A stretch of DNA of 26,444 bases from Mitosporidium daphniae (GCF_000760515.2 NW_013546155.1:1-26444); one strand, 5' to 3'; positions 1 to 9,664 are shown, counted from the first letter of the stretch. Numbers and translations are program-made. Notes: generated from the sequence alone by a model not told the origin.

Positions 1-263
1 AAAAATGGGTTTTGTCCACTTCCCAAATCACAGCTGATCACAATGATGCCTGGGGCTATGGTGAGGTTGTCGCTGACGGCTTTGGGTTGCCCTATTCTAT
101 ATATGACGACCATATTTACGTTGGAGTTTCTTCTCGCTCCTCGCTCAATGCCGATACAGAGAAATTTAAAGAAATCCTTTCCAAAACTTTGCTTTCAATG
201 TCTGAATTGATCAAGAAGATCCGCGGCGATGGCTTTGCTAGCATGCCCTCATCCTCGCTTTGA
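1..263 (+). CDS. Carnitine O-acyltransferase, C-terminal end (5' truncated by window)
   Basis: The open frame enters from the left edge (codons from position 3) and stops at TGA 261-263, so only about 86 C-terminal residues are visible. They carry the family's carnitine-binding STS motif (LSTSQ), then GYGEVVADGFGLPYSI and DHIYVGVSS. These match the C-terminal half of the choline/carnitine acyltransferase fold (family pattern FGPVVPDGYG...Y). Such enzymes move acetyl or longer acyl groups between CoA and carnitine in mitochondria, peroxisomes or cytosol. The catalytic histidine lies upstream, outside the window. The tail ends in MPSSSL, which is not a clear peroxisomal SKL signal. Carnitine acetyltransferase is more likely than a palmitoyltransferase, but this fragment cannot settle it. 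Confidence 0.88.
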   Translation, partial: KWVLSTSQITADHNDAWGYGEVVADGFGLPYSIYDDHIYVGVSSRSSLNADTEKFKEILSKTLLSMSELIKKIRGDGFASMPSSSL

Positions 264-304
264 GTTGACCCATAATAGAGCAGTAAACCATTTAATTTTG
301 GGCA

Positions 305-320
305 GGGTTAGGGTTAGGGT
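305..320. repeat. Short TTAGGG telomere-like tandem
   Basis: Two to three copies of GGGTTA in a row (GGTTAGGGTTAGGG) lie in the short spacer between two convergent genes. The match to the TTAGGG telomere unit is visible, but it is far too short to be a chromosome end. Confidence 0.6.
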
Positions 321-331
321 CGATTTTGGTT

Positions 332-1514
332 TTATTTACATTTGCTGCCGTCATTGGCGCATTGCATCGACTGTAGGACGTTGTGGAAAAAGCGATAATC
401 ACTCATGATAAAAGTCGGATTTGTTATACCTTGTGGAATGTCCAATTGCTTCAATAAGTGCATGTACTTTGACGAAAGCAAGGGATCGATGTTCTGGCTC
501 GCCTCCAGCACAGTGTGATAAAGAAACGCAACAAACACGTTTAAATGGACCGATTCTTCCAACGTGGGAAAGTAATGAATAGGCGCTTCAAAGGAAAGCC
601 TGACAAAGCGCTCAGCTTCTTCCAAAAATTTGGGGATTATTTTTTCTAGCTTGTAAAGAGCATATGTTGATGGAACTTTTTGCTCCGTGGTTATGCCATT
701 ATGTGGTTGACGAAAGTAGGTTGGATTTAGAGCGGAAAACAATCCAAGCCAATTGTCATATGTGGCCATCAAACTGATAAATGAATTTAAAATCCTCCAA
801 GGCAAGGAAGCCTCAAGTTCGTGAACTTGAGCAAGTTTCTCAAGGGACCTCGACATAGAAACAAGGCCATTAACATTCCTCAAATCTAAGTAAAATTTAC
901 ATCATAAATACTAGAAAAGTATCGCACCAGCAAAAACGAATGGTTGATAATGGAATGTGGAATCGACTCGTCTAGTGCCAGTGAAAACCAGTCGAGCGAG
1001 TCTATGAGACCAAATTGATCAGACGAAATATATCTAGTCCATCTAGAATGATCAAATGACAAGTTCAAAAAGGATAATTTTTTGTCACTTAGCATATGTG
1101 AAATGGAAGTGGAATCCTAAAATTATAAAATTGACTAACCCTAAACGGAAATAAAGAGACCAACTCAATAAAAGATCCAAGAGGAATAGTACTTTGCAGT
1201 CTATGGAAGGATAAAAGCAAATATCCGGGCAGCTCGGAAGGTAAATGAATAAAAGCCATGTTTAAAAGTTTACACAGCCATTCAAGCTGAAGGTCGTCAG
1301 ACAAATAAAAAGTGCACGAAATGGCCTCAAAAAACTAGAAAAGAACCAACAAAACTACCTTTCTTTGCGTACAAAACTGGCCGATTTTTTGATCAAAAAC
1401 AACATCAAGGACATGTTGGCTTTTTGGAACATTGAACCTCGATTCAATAAAATAGGACAACTCATCAATAGGGATGTCATGATATGACTTTGAAGGAATA
1501 TCAAAATATTCCAT
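332..1514 (-). CDS. Unrecognised protein, four exons with 23-26 nt introns
   Basis: Four overlapping open frames join into one 369-residue protein when three tiny GT-AG introns are removed: 1335-1358 (24 nt), 1117-1139 (23 nt) and 886-911 (26 nt). Exons on the minus strand are 1514-1359, 1334-1140, 1116-912 and 885-332; their total is a multiple of three. I chose the ATG at 1514 (MEYFDIPSK), which lies only 26 bp from tRNA-Asp; the upstream TTG in the same frame is not needed. The product is predominantly helical and rich in Leu, Phe and Ser, with no signal peptide and no convincing membrane segment. I recognise no catalytic motif. A scaffold or complex subunit is possible, but no function is assigned. 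The intron 2 donor overlaps a TAACCCTAA box (read on +). Confidence 0.7.
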
Positions 1515-1540
1515 TAAAAAATATTGCAATCAACCAAAAA

Positions 1541-1612
1541 CTCTCCCTCGGGGAATCGAACCCCGGTCACCCGCGTGACAGGCGGATATACTAACCACTA
1601 TACTAAGGAAGA
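1541..1612 (-). tRNA. tRNA-Asp(GUC)
   Basis: On the minus strand the 72 nt fold as a cloverleaf. The acceptor TCTTCCT pairs with AGGGAGA (one G-T pair), the D arm begins TAGTATAGTGG, the anticodon loop is CTGTCAC giving anticodon GTC, and the T arm is CGGGG-TTCGATT-CCCCG. The discriminator base is G. There is no intron. The body closely follows the standard eukaryotic tRNA-Asp. The A box and B box (GGTTCGATTCC) serve as its internal Pol III promoter. Confidence 0.95.
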
Positions 1613-2538
1613 CATAGTTTCTGTTTTAAAAAGATATTTATTATAATTATTAACCTTTCACAGTTGGTTAGTATTTTTTCAATCAAACAGAGAATGATCC
1701 GGTATAGTGGACGAATCTTTCAAAGAAAACCAATATTAAGTTTTATAATTTAATTTCTCAAACTCATGAAAGTAGATTCAAAAAATATGCAAAGCATTGC
1801 TTCAAGGTCTGACATCGAAATCACAGATAAACTCATTAAGAATCTAAAAAGCTGATGTTTGATATTGGCCTCAATTATTTATTTTAATTGCAACGCATTA
1901 AGGCATCCCTCCAACAACTTGAAGAGGGCTTTTTTCGATCGTTTGAATCATTTCTAGGACCAGAAAAGGGCGATTTATCTCAAATATCCGACTTGAGCAG
2001 GCATCTGACTAACTGAAAGATAACATGCTTTAGCTGAAAATTAAAGAGGTCGATATGGTAGGAAGTTCTTTTGATCTTATTGCCGCCACTACTATCCGGG
2101 GTCAAAACCACCGTACTCATTTGGATAACGTCATTAACTTGCTTCAATATGATGATCCGTTTGAAAAGTTTCTTGTTCCCTTGCTGCCAGCTTGTATCTA
2201 GCCTGATTTTTCCCACACCCTCGAGTTCAATTTAGTTCTGATTCTGATCTATCCATGGCTCTTTACCTCTGACTTTGAACCGCAGTCAAATACCGGTACT
2301 GACTAGCCTGGGACCAAATACTCTATCTCCCATGATTACGTTTATTACGACATAAAGAATAGCAAGCCCAAAGTTTAATTCTAACCCTACATTGTGGGTT
2401 TCAGATATTTAATTTTCAAATTTATGTATTTAATTGACCAGTTTAGTAATTATCTAGCATCATGTTGCATTGGTGTGAAATTTATGGTACAAAAGGGTTT
2501 ATATGTCTCGCATGATTTTTAACCCATTTCATACTTAA
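1613..2538. other. Gene-poor interval with two weak open frames
   Basis: No gene here can be supported. Two protein-like fragments are visible. One is a plus-strand frame at 1888-2016 (42 codons, ending in SDLSRHLTN). The other is a minus-strand frame at 2216-1980 (78 codons starting with GTG, containing MSTVVLTPDSSGG). They are convergent, overlap by 37 bp, and neither has an in-frame ATG near its start nor a clean GT-AG intron leading to one. A TAACCCTA box lies at 2382-2389, about 150 bp before the next gene. Confidence 0.4.
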
Positions 2539-2985
2539 ATGGAGATCCAAACGATTTTATTTCCCATCCTTATGATTTTACTTCCCACTACTTTTGTGCA
2601 ATACACTACTGCAAATAACAACAAAAATAGTATATTTGACCTTCAATCTTGTGAAGTCGATCTTCATGACATTGATGATCTGGAAAACATTGTTAAAGAA
2701 GCTAGGAACAGCACGTTTCAAACTAATTTGGCAATTTCTTCGTTAAACTTCTTGATTGGAAATACAACTATAGAAATCCAAAAATACCTACCGAGCGTAA
2801 TTAACTTCGAGAAAAATCATCAAGTCGATGAATTAGAACACCTGAAATCCAAACACATGAAGCAGTTATGTTTATTAAATTTCTTGAAAAAGCTTGAAAA
2901 ATTTCCCTCCGAGCTAAAAGTACAACTCAAAAGCAAAATTTCTCTCGGACTCAACAACACCGCCAAAAAACCGCCAGCTTGGTAA
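2539..2985 (+). CDS. Putative small secreted protein, orphan
   Basis: A single-exon frame of 148 residues starting at ATG 2539. The first 25 residues look like a cleavable signal peptide: a short polar start, a hydrophobic core (ILFPILMILLPTTFV), then small residues near YTTA. The mature part is about 120 residues, helical and charged, with candidate N-glycosylation sequons (NST, NTT, NNT) and three cysteines. It ends KKPPAW. I do not recognise a family. In a parasite or endosymbiont it could be an exported or surface protein, but that is inference. The spacers around it are unusually long and AT-rich for this window, so it may be lineage-specific. Confidence 0.55.
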   Translation: MEIQTILFPILMILLPTTFVQYTTANNNKNSIFDLQSCEVDLHDIDDLENIVKEARNSTFQTNLAISSLNFLIGNTTIEIQKYLPSVINFEKNHQVDELEHLKSKHMKQLCLLNFLKKLEKFPSELKVQLKSKISLGLNNTAKKPPAW

Positions 2986-4489
2986 AGCATTAAATTGAAT
3001 CGCATACAAACATTTTTAAAGGTTTTCATCTGGGGCCCAATTAATATCGTAGACGCTCTGTTCTCTGAATTAACCCCCCCCCCCCATTATTTTCAGACGT
3101 CCTAAAAAATCCCAAGTACACAAAAAAAGCTAGATATATTGCAAAGAGACAGTTTTAAGGATAGTTTCTATTAACGAATGTAAAAAATCGAGGTAAGCCG
3201 CATTGGAGAAGAAAATTGGCCCAAGTACATATAATTTTTGTGGTAAATATCCCGTTTTGCTAAAATTGCGAGAATCCTCTGATTTGGGAGGTAAATTTGT
3301 TCCAAAATGGGCATTAGAGTTAGCCAATTCTCATCCAGACCGCTCGCTAGCGCTTTTTAGTTTCGTTAGATAAAGAGGCCATCGCAGAAGCTTTGAAAGG
3401 CCTTTGGAGCTTGACACAAGAAAGAATCGTTCGAAAAACATTTAGGATTTCCCTGATCGTATGGTCATTTATGTTCACAGCCATTTAAGCGTATCGGTCG
3501 TGATCAATCGGACACCCGCCTGCTCTAGGTCATCCTGGAGGTGGTACAATTGCCCTATAAATTCTTGATGGTCGTTATGGCCACTAGATTTTCGGAACCC
3601 GAGACTCTTTTCGATGGCATTGCCTAACCCAAACCTAAAAGTGACCTTTACCCAGGCCCGGGTGGGTGCGTACCCCTTTGAACTTACAAATGCCGTATTT
3701 GTTGTAAGCCGACGGCCGAGAGAGAAATGTTTGCGCTAATAGATGGATATATCTCATTTTCCTGCCTATCATAGCATTGTTACAAAAGTGATCTCTATTT
3801 GTCGTTATAAAGATTATTCATAGGCAACTTCGAGTTGGGCTCAAAATCAAATTTTAATACGTTTTTGGTAACATTTGTGGCCTGCAAGGCCCTATGCGCC
3901 ATTAACGTCTGGTTTTTATCAATCATATTGATTCAAGTGCTAAAATAGAAATAAGCGATCAATTTACATGGATAACCTCGAGGATTTCTTCGGGGCAGTT
4001 TGTAAATGGCCAAAGCTCCATCGATTGCTAGCCCTTCAAGAGACAGACCCCAAAGATTGAAGTATCATCTTGCTGATTATTAGATGGGTTGTGTACTTTG
4101 ATCGCATAGATCTTTAGAGCAATTTCGTTACTCTATGGATCCCGGACGGTTTGATTGGCTTTACAGTTTACATGAGAAAGTCGTTCAAAATAAAATTGCT
4201 TGAACAGCCATAAGTGACAAGCTTGACTCGATAGTGTCCATAAAGTCTGTTTCCGATTTTTTTATGCTGCCACATGATAACCATATGTTTTCTCGATTCG
4301 CTTCAACTCGGGCATGTTTGTGGATCCGATAGCTTGAAATTGCGTCCAACCGAAATAGTTTTAAAAACGGGTCATTTTTACTGCTTTTGCCGGCATGTGC
4401 TTGCAATTTAAAACCATTTTCTTGTGGATTAAAATTTTGAATATTTCCTCCAATTCAAATACCATCATCCTATTTGTCATCTTCATGAA
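2986..4489. other. 1.5 kb stretch without a supportable gene; scattered open frames
   Basis: No RNA gene or complete coding sequence is evident. The plus strand has several short frames with protein-like composition but interrupting stops and no consistent start. Examples are about 3193-3370 (contains GGKFVPKWALELANSHPDRS), 3368-3480, 3621-3735, 3830-3945 (a hydrophobic segment ending IILIQVLK) and an ATG frame at 3968-4060 (MDNLEDFFGAVCKWPK). Some can be joined by plausible 22-28 nt GT-AG introns, but I cannot extend this to one reading frame. It could be a decayed gene, a fast-evolving gene I fail to splice, or chance. Confidence 0.35.
3074..3085. repeat. Homopolymer C tract
   Basis: Twelve consecutive C residues follow TAA in AT-rich intergenic DNA. 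The length may be unreliable because such runs are prone to sequencing slippage. Confidence 0.9.
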
Positions 4490-6297
4490 ATGACCAAAGA
4501 ATCCATCGCCACTCATGGTACACATCGTATCCTCTTTCCCAAGTTATATAATAACATATCAGAGATACCGACCGATAGATCCAATAACACATGCTATCCG
4601 TTGTCTTCGATTACAAAAAATGCATTGACTGAATCAAACATTCAGAGGGTGATGGGATCGATTGCTACCCATTACCTTGAAAATCCAGATGAGTCTAAAA
4701 AATGGAAGGTTCAAACAAATGTTGAAACATTGGCATTGTCCGCACCATCGCAGCCTTTAGGTTCGTCCTTTTCATCGCTAGGTTCTTGCTGCACCTCTGC
4801 TTCGCCCGTTGAAAATATAGTATCAATAGATCCACAATCTTATGTTGACCAGATTTTAGCCTCTAGCAAAGAAGCCGAAAATTCGCCTCTCCCTTTGCTG
4901 TATTTTTCTTCCTTACCTGAATCAATTACAAATCCAAAAAAAGCTACCACTAGTGGCCATGTTTTTGCCAATACTGATTTTAACGCCAATTTCGATACTT
5001 TGCTTTGCTCTGAAGCTGAAGGCAAAACGAACATCTTTTATTTATTGAATGAAAGCAAAAGAAAGCTCGGCATTGATTTGGATTTTCACAATAATTTCCC
5101 ATCTGAGCGAGATGTTGAAATTTTCCACACCTCCATTGCCAATGTTAAGCGGCAAAAGGTTGACTCGGAACCGTTGGGCAATTTATTTCTCAACAGCGAT
5201 GAAATTCAGCAAAAAATCAGAAACTTTTATGCGCCACCAAGCACCATTGACGATAGCAGAGCGAACCAACTTTGCCGACAAAAACTGCCGCATTTTTTAG
5301 AGCCAAAAAGAGATGTTTTTAAGCCTATGTTATGTTCCATTATTCTTGGCGACATTTTCATGGATGTCTGGTATAACTCTCCCTTTCCAGCCGAATATGT
5401 CAATGCACCAAAATCGGCATTATGGATCTGTCCTTGGTGTCTTAAATATTGTAGTCTTACCATTAATGCGCAAAGACATAAGCAAAAATGCCATCTGAAC
5501 CGCCCTCCTGGTAAGGAGATCCACCGTCAAGCAATTGATGATGGCAGCAGGCTTCTCATGCTTTTTGAGCTAGATGGCTCCAGGCATAAGCTTTATTGCC
5601 AAAACCTTTGTCTTCTTGCAAAATGCTTTTTAGACCATAAAATCTTATACTACGATGTTAATTCATTCTTGTTTTATGTTTTGGCAGAATATCAAACGGC
5701 CGATGATCGCCAGCATGGAGCGATGCGAATTGTAGGCTATTTTTCAAAGGAACGAAATGCAGATGTCCACAATAATGTCTCCTGCATAGTGATTTTCCCA
5801 GCATATCAGGGATTGCGCTACGGACAATATCTTATTGATTTTAGTAGGAAAATATATCTCTAAATTAGGTTATACTTTGACCAGAGCAGAGGGCCTCATA
5901 GGCGGGCCTGAAACTCCTTTATCAGATTTAGGCTTTTTGTCGTATTCAAAGTATTGGATGGAGGTATTAGTTTCAGAGCTTAAAGCCTACCTTCTATCAA
6001 AAAACGATCGGCCATTGTCGTGGACAAGTAATCTTTTGAACTTTATATTTAGATTTATCTAAAAAGACTGGAATCCACATAAACCACATCCTAACCACCC
6101 TTGAGTGGATGAACTGCCTGATGAAAGGCAGAGATGGGAAAATCTCTGTTGATGCAGATAGGCTGTTGAAATATCCGGATTCTTTGCAGGGGAAAACTAG
6201 GCCGAAGGATGAATTTCTGAGATGGAAAATTAAAAAAGTTAAAAAGTGTCACCTGTGGGATTTGAACCCACGCCCAATTACTCGGATAGCATCTTGA
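4490..6297 (+). CDS. MYST-family histone acetyltransferase, three exons
   Basis: Exons 4490-5843, 5869-6027 and 6053-6297, with 25-nt introns at 5844-5868 and 6028-6052, give 585 residues. The first ~280 residues are Ser/Asn-rich with no chromodomain or PHD finger seen. The MYST domain follows: a C2HC zinc finger (CPWC...HKQKC, from about residue 314), PPGKEIHRQ, YCQNLCLLAKCFLDHK, the catalytic Cys at about 432 (NNVSCIVIFP), the acetyl-CoA loop YQGLRYGQYLIDFS, and the base Glu in GGPE before PLSDLGFLSY. Splicing restores FSYTLTRAEG and the C-terminal helix LSKKTGIHINHILTTL, both expected in the family. The acetyl-CoA loop is unusual: family members read QRxGYG, here QGLRYG. The stop lies inside the antisense tRNA-Leu gene. 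The enzyme would acetylate histone tails; which MYST subclass (Esa1-, Sas2- or Sas3-like) is unclear. Confidence 0.9.
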
Positions 6298-6330
6298 GTG
6301 CCACGTCTTAGACCGCTCGACCAAAGTGAC
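6246..6330 (-). tRNA. tRNA-Leu(CAA)
   Basis: On the minus strand 85 nt fold as a class II tRNA. The acceptor GTCACTT pairs with AGGTGAC, the discriminator is A, and the D region is TGGTCGAGCGGTCTAAG. The anticodon stem TGGCA/TGCTA encloses loop CTCAAGA (anticodon CAA). There is a long variable arm and a T arm GTGGG-TTCAAAT-CCCAC. No intron is present, unlike the CAA leucine tRNAs of budding yeast. Its 3' two-thirds overlap, antisense, the last codons of the MYST acetyltransferase gene. Confidence 0.95.
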
Positions 6331-6407
6331 ATATGGAAAGGGTTAAAATGAACAACTAAATAAATTAGCTTACCTATACAAAAGATTGTTCAATTTATAT
6401 TTTTCAT

Positions 6408-6811
6408 ATGCCTATTCCAAGAGTAAGCTCTCAAATTGTTGCCTCATGGATTAAAACACCGACTTTGAAAACAAAGCCACTGATTATAGACGTTAGAGAT
6501 TGTGATTACACAGTAAATTACGTGATTTATTTTAGGATGTAAAAATACGATCGTCCTTTAACTTTCCATACGCCTCTTTTCAGAAGGATGGACTTCGAGA
6601 GCTGATGGCCCTCGTTAAGCAATCTGCGCCCGAAAAGGTTGTTTTCCACTGTCATCTAAGTCTTCAACGTGCAGTTTCTGCTTCTGAAATGTTTGCAAAG
6701 GAAATCGAGTCTGATCCATCGATAGACTGTGAAGTTTCCATATTGGATGGAGGCATCTGCGAATGGAAGGCCTTGTATGCCTCCGATCCAATGCTTACCG
6801 TAAAACTTTAG
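6408..6811 (+). CDS. Rhodanese/Cdc25-like small phosphatase (Ych1/Ibp1 type)
   Basis: Exons 6408-6512 and 6536-6811 flank a 23-nt intron (6513-6535) and give 126 residues, close to the ~140-150 of Ych1/Ibp1 proteins. A single rhodanese domain is visible: LIIDVRDCDY, FNFPYASF, the active-site loop FHCHLSLQRAVSA with the CX5R signature (Cys and Arg present), and LDGGICEWK near the end. A seven-residue phosphatase-type loop indicates a Cdc25-like phosphatase or arsenate reductase rather than a sulfurtransferase, whose loop is usually six residues. The usual GGHIxGS segment after DVRDxDY is replaced by DVKIRSS, exactly at the exon junction. The substrate is unknown. Confidence 0.85.
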
Positions 6812-6913
6812 AATTAAATTGTTTAAAAATTAAAGTTATCAGGCACCTAAATCCTGTCCCTTTTACCCTTTTTGATTTTCATCCATTATCGTTAGAACGT
6901 TGATATTAGATTT

Positions 6914-9613
6914 ATGTCGTTTATTGCCTTTAAGCCTGAAAATGCGTTGAAAAGAGTGGAAGAACTTATCCTTGTCGGCCAGTCGTCGCTTGCATTTCAG
7001 AATTTACATGACTTGATTATGTCCAAGCGCCTCAGATATAACCAAGTAAATTACGAAAACATCATGCTTCGGTATATAACACTTGCGGTGAACATGAAAA
7101 AAGGAAAAAATGCAAAAGAGGCGCTCACGCAATATAGAAACCAGACTCTGTTCTCTAACCTTAGCTCCTTCGAGCAGGTGATGCTGAAGTTTGTGGAGAG
7201 CGCTGAAAGCAAAGTACCTTGTGATCTCCATGTTGCATCCGAGGTAGAGGATTTTGATTCTTCAGATACGCCTGAATCGGCTATTGAAAGAATTCTAAAC
7301 GGTGAAGATGAAGCAGACTCTGGATTCGTCAACACACCAGATTCTGAAGATTCGTCCACTACAGCAATTCGCTTTCTTTGGGAAGCATATAGAATTTCTT
7401 TAGACATTGTGCGAAATAATACAAAGCTTGAAGTGTTTTACCGCTTTGTAGCGACCAAAGCATTTGAATTCTGCGGAAAGTATGGCAGGAAATCCGAATT
7501 TCGTCGTCTTTGTGACGTTTTGAGAAACCACCTGTCTCAAATCATAAAGACCATTCCATCGAGCATGTCACACAGTGGGATATCTCTTCTAAACCAGGAG
7601 AGCATGATTATGCAAATGCAGATCCGGTTTACGCAGTTGAATACGGCGATTCATCTCGAGGTTTGGCCGGAGGCATTCAAATCAATCGAAGATATTTACG
7701 AGCTTCTGTGCATCAACAAGAAAGGCATTGTGGACCATCAACTGATGATCAATTACTATGAGGCATTGACGAAAATCTTTCGTGTGTCAGGAAATTCTCT
7801 GTTTCTTGCAGCCGCTTGGAATAAATATCTGTCATTTGTTGGCTCGCAATCGGAAACGGTCCCACAGGCAAAACTGCAGGAATTGACCACCTGCACGCTC
7901 CTATCCGCACTTTCGGTTCCCATTCATATCTCCTCGAATTCGCCGTTTAAGGACCTTCTCAACGAGTCGGCAATGGACTACCAGGAATCTCAGTTATCTA
8001 GAGATTCAAAAATAACGGCCATGATGGGGCTCTCGAAAATCCCTACCAGGGATCAACTGATCTCCGAGGCCTCATCCTTGCACTACTGGAACCATGTGGA
8101 TACAGATGTTAAGGTCTTATACGAGATTTTATCTGCTTCTTCGGAAACGGAGTCTCCGTTTGCGATCAGCGAAAAGCTACTAGCCACTTTATCTCGGCTC
8201 AACTCGAAAAAGGTTTATGTTCAGTTTATGCCGATTGTCCAAAAGACAATATTTTCGTCCCTTTTTGAGAAAATCATCACCAGTTTGCCGCAAATTTCTT
8301 TCGATGATCTTTTGACGATCTCATCAAATATTTTCCTCTCCAAAATCTCTCTCTTTGATTTGGAGATTGCAGTTTTGCAAGAGGCTCAGCACTATTCTCA
8401 ATCTTTCAAAATATTAATTGACGATCTCACTCGCACCTTTTACATCAGGCCCGTCTTTGATATCGACTCGATTTTGGCACCAGTTTTTGAGCCCATTAAA
8501 GTGGACCTTTCGGACGCCGCTTTGGCCTCTCCGCTTGACGAAAATTCTGTGCCGGAAAGCAACAATTTAGGGTCGATTGAAGCCCAAATTTCGTCAATTC
8601 TGCCGTTAAGATCCGCGGCGTTTACTCCAGAGTCTATCTCAAACCTGAGCAAGATGCTTCGTGAAATTAGCCTTGCCCTTCAGCATGAGCAATATTTGAT
8701 CCAGCTTAATAAGGAAATCATTGCTCAAAATAAACAGACTTCAGAGGCCGTGTCCAAAGCAAAGGAGCTGAAAGAAGCAGCTGAGCTTGCCGAAAAGGCT
8801 AGTGTAGAACAGGAGTTATTCCGTGCCCAAAGAGCCGAACTATTAGAAGCGCATGAGCAGGAGCGAAAAAAAAACGAGCTTCTTGAAATTCAACTGCTGG
8901 AAAAGAGGAAGCTTATCGACCAAGTGGTTCAGAAAATTTCTGGCTACGGCAAGACTATTGATCCAAACACACTTTTATCGATGTCTCGCGAGGAGATCCT
9001 TAGGGTGCAAGCAGAATTGCTGGCTGAAGGAAAAAGAGAGGTGGAGAAAAAGGTATCCGCCATTGCCAAAAGAATGGACCATTTTGAGCGCGCTCTGCGC
9101 CAAGAGGAGCGACCCATTCTCACCAAAGATTATGAGGCCCAACGCATCCTCGATCAAGAGAGTCATGTAATTCTTAATGAAAAAAAGCGCGCTTTGGCAG
9201 CTGCTAAACATGCCCTTCAGATGGCCACAATCAAAAGTGCCGTTCTGCGTCAAGAAGAGGCCTCTTCCTATTTTGAGGCATTAAAACATGCACGTACGGC
9301 AGCAATTAGCGATGTTGCCGAAAAAATGGCCAAGGATCTTTCTTTAGCCAAGGAGGAGCGTATTGCAAAGGCCACCGCAGCTTTGCTTCAGAAAAAGGCA
9401 GATGAAGAGTATATTTCCAAAAAGCGGGCCCAGGAGGCAGAGGCCGCTGCTCGCTTACAAAAGCAGCAAGAGATGCAGCGGGCGCGAGAGGCTGAAATTG
9501 AAGCCAAGCTTGAAAAGCAGCGATCCTCGATCGGCAGTGCATCAAGCCCCTCTTCAATCCCAACCCCAGCCCGTGCATCAACCACCGGTTACAAGAAGAA
9601 GCATTATTATTAA
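6914..9613 (+). CDS. EIF3A: Eukaryotic translation initiation factor 3 subunit A
   Basis: A single exon of 899 residues. The N-terminus (FKPENALKRVEELILVGQ, then LHDLIMSKR) is the hallmark start of eIF3a/Tif32. Helical repeats and a PCI domain fill roughly residues 1-520. From about 580 to 880 there is a long, highly charged coiled coil (Glu/Lys/Arg/Ala-rich, repeated EAAELAEKA-like stretches), the spectrin-like region that contacts eIF3b and the 40S subunit. The C-terminus is a short Ser/Pro tail ending KKKHYY. Yeast Tif32 is ~960 residues and the human protein ~1380, so this is compact but complete. It scaffolds eIF3 on the 40S ribosome. The ATG at 6914 directly precedes the conserved start and follows a 102-bp spacer. 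Confidence 0.95.
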   Translation: MSFIAFKPENALKRVEELILVGQSSLAFQNLHDLIMSKRLRYNQVNYENIMLRYITLAVNMKKGKNAKEALTQYRNQTLFSNLSSFEQVMLKFVESAESKVPCDLHVASEVEDFDSSDTPESAIERILNGEDEADSGFVNTPDSEDSSTTAIRFLWEAYRISLDIVRNNTKLEVFYRFVATKAFEFCGKYGRKSEFRRLCDVLRNHLSQIIKTIPSSMSHSGISLLNQESMIMQMQIRFTQLNTAIHLEVWPEAFKSIEDIYELLCINKKGIVDHQLMINYYEALTKIFRVSGNSLFLAAAWNKYLSFVGSQSETVPQAKLQELTTCTLLSALSVPIHISSNSPFKDLLNESAMDYQESQLSRDSKITAMMGLSKIPTRDQLISEASSLHYWNHVDTDVKVLYEILSASSETESPFAISEKLLATLSRLNSKKVYVQFMPIVQKTIFSSLFEKIITSLPQISFDDLLTISSNIFLSKISLFDLEIAVLQEAQHYSQSFKILIDDLTRTFYIRPVFDIDSILAPVFEPIKVDLSDAALASPLDENSVPESNNLGSIEAQISSILPLRSAAFTPESISNLSKMLREISLALQHEQYLIQLNKEIIAQNKQTSEAVSKAKELKEAAELAEKASVEQELFRAQRAELLEAHEQERKKNELLEIQLLEKRKLIDQVVQKISGYGKTIDPNTLLSMSREEILRVQAELLAEGKREVEKKVSAIAKRMDHFERALRQEERPILTKDYEAQRILDQESHVILNEKKRALAAAKHALQMATIKSAVLRQEEASSYFEALKHARTAAISDVAEKMAKDLSLAKEERIAKATAALLQKKADEEYISKKRAQEAEAAARLQKQQEMQRAREAEIEAKLEKQRSSIGSASSPSSIPTPARASTTGYKKKHYY

Positions 9614-9664
9614 ATTGACAAGTTTATGTAGCGAGCTAATTTTAAACAAATGCCGGAGCGGGCT

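Noticed and set aside
305-320. Chromosome end or internal telomere array
   Set aside because: Only two to three repeat units, flanked by genes on both sides.
886-900. 15-nt GT-AG segment as an intron in the gene at 332-1514
   Set aside because: Removing it leads straight into a stop. The 26-nt intron 886-911 restores frame and fits the length range.
1888-2016. Plus-strand exon of a small helical protein
   Set aside because: The composition looks real, but a TAA precedes it, no GT-AG intron connects it to the upstream ATG frame (about 1767-1855), and it overlaps the minus-strand frame 1980-2216. Kept only as a note.
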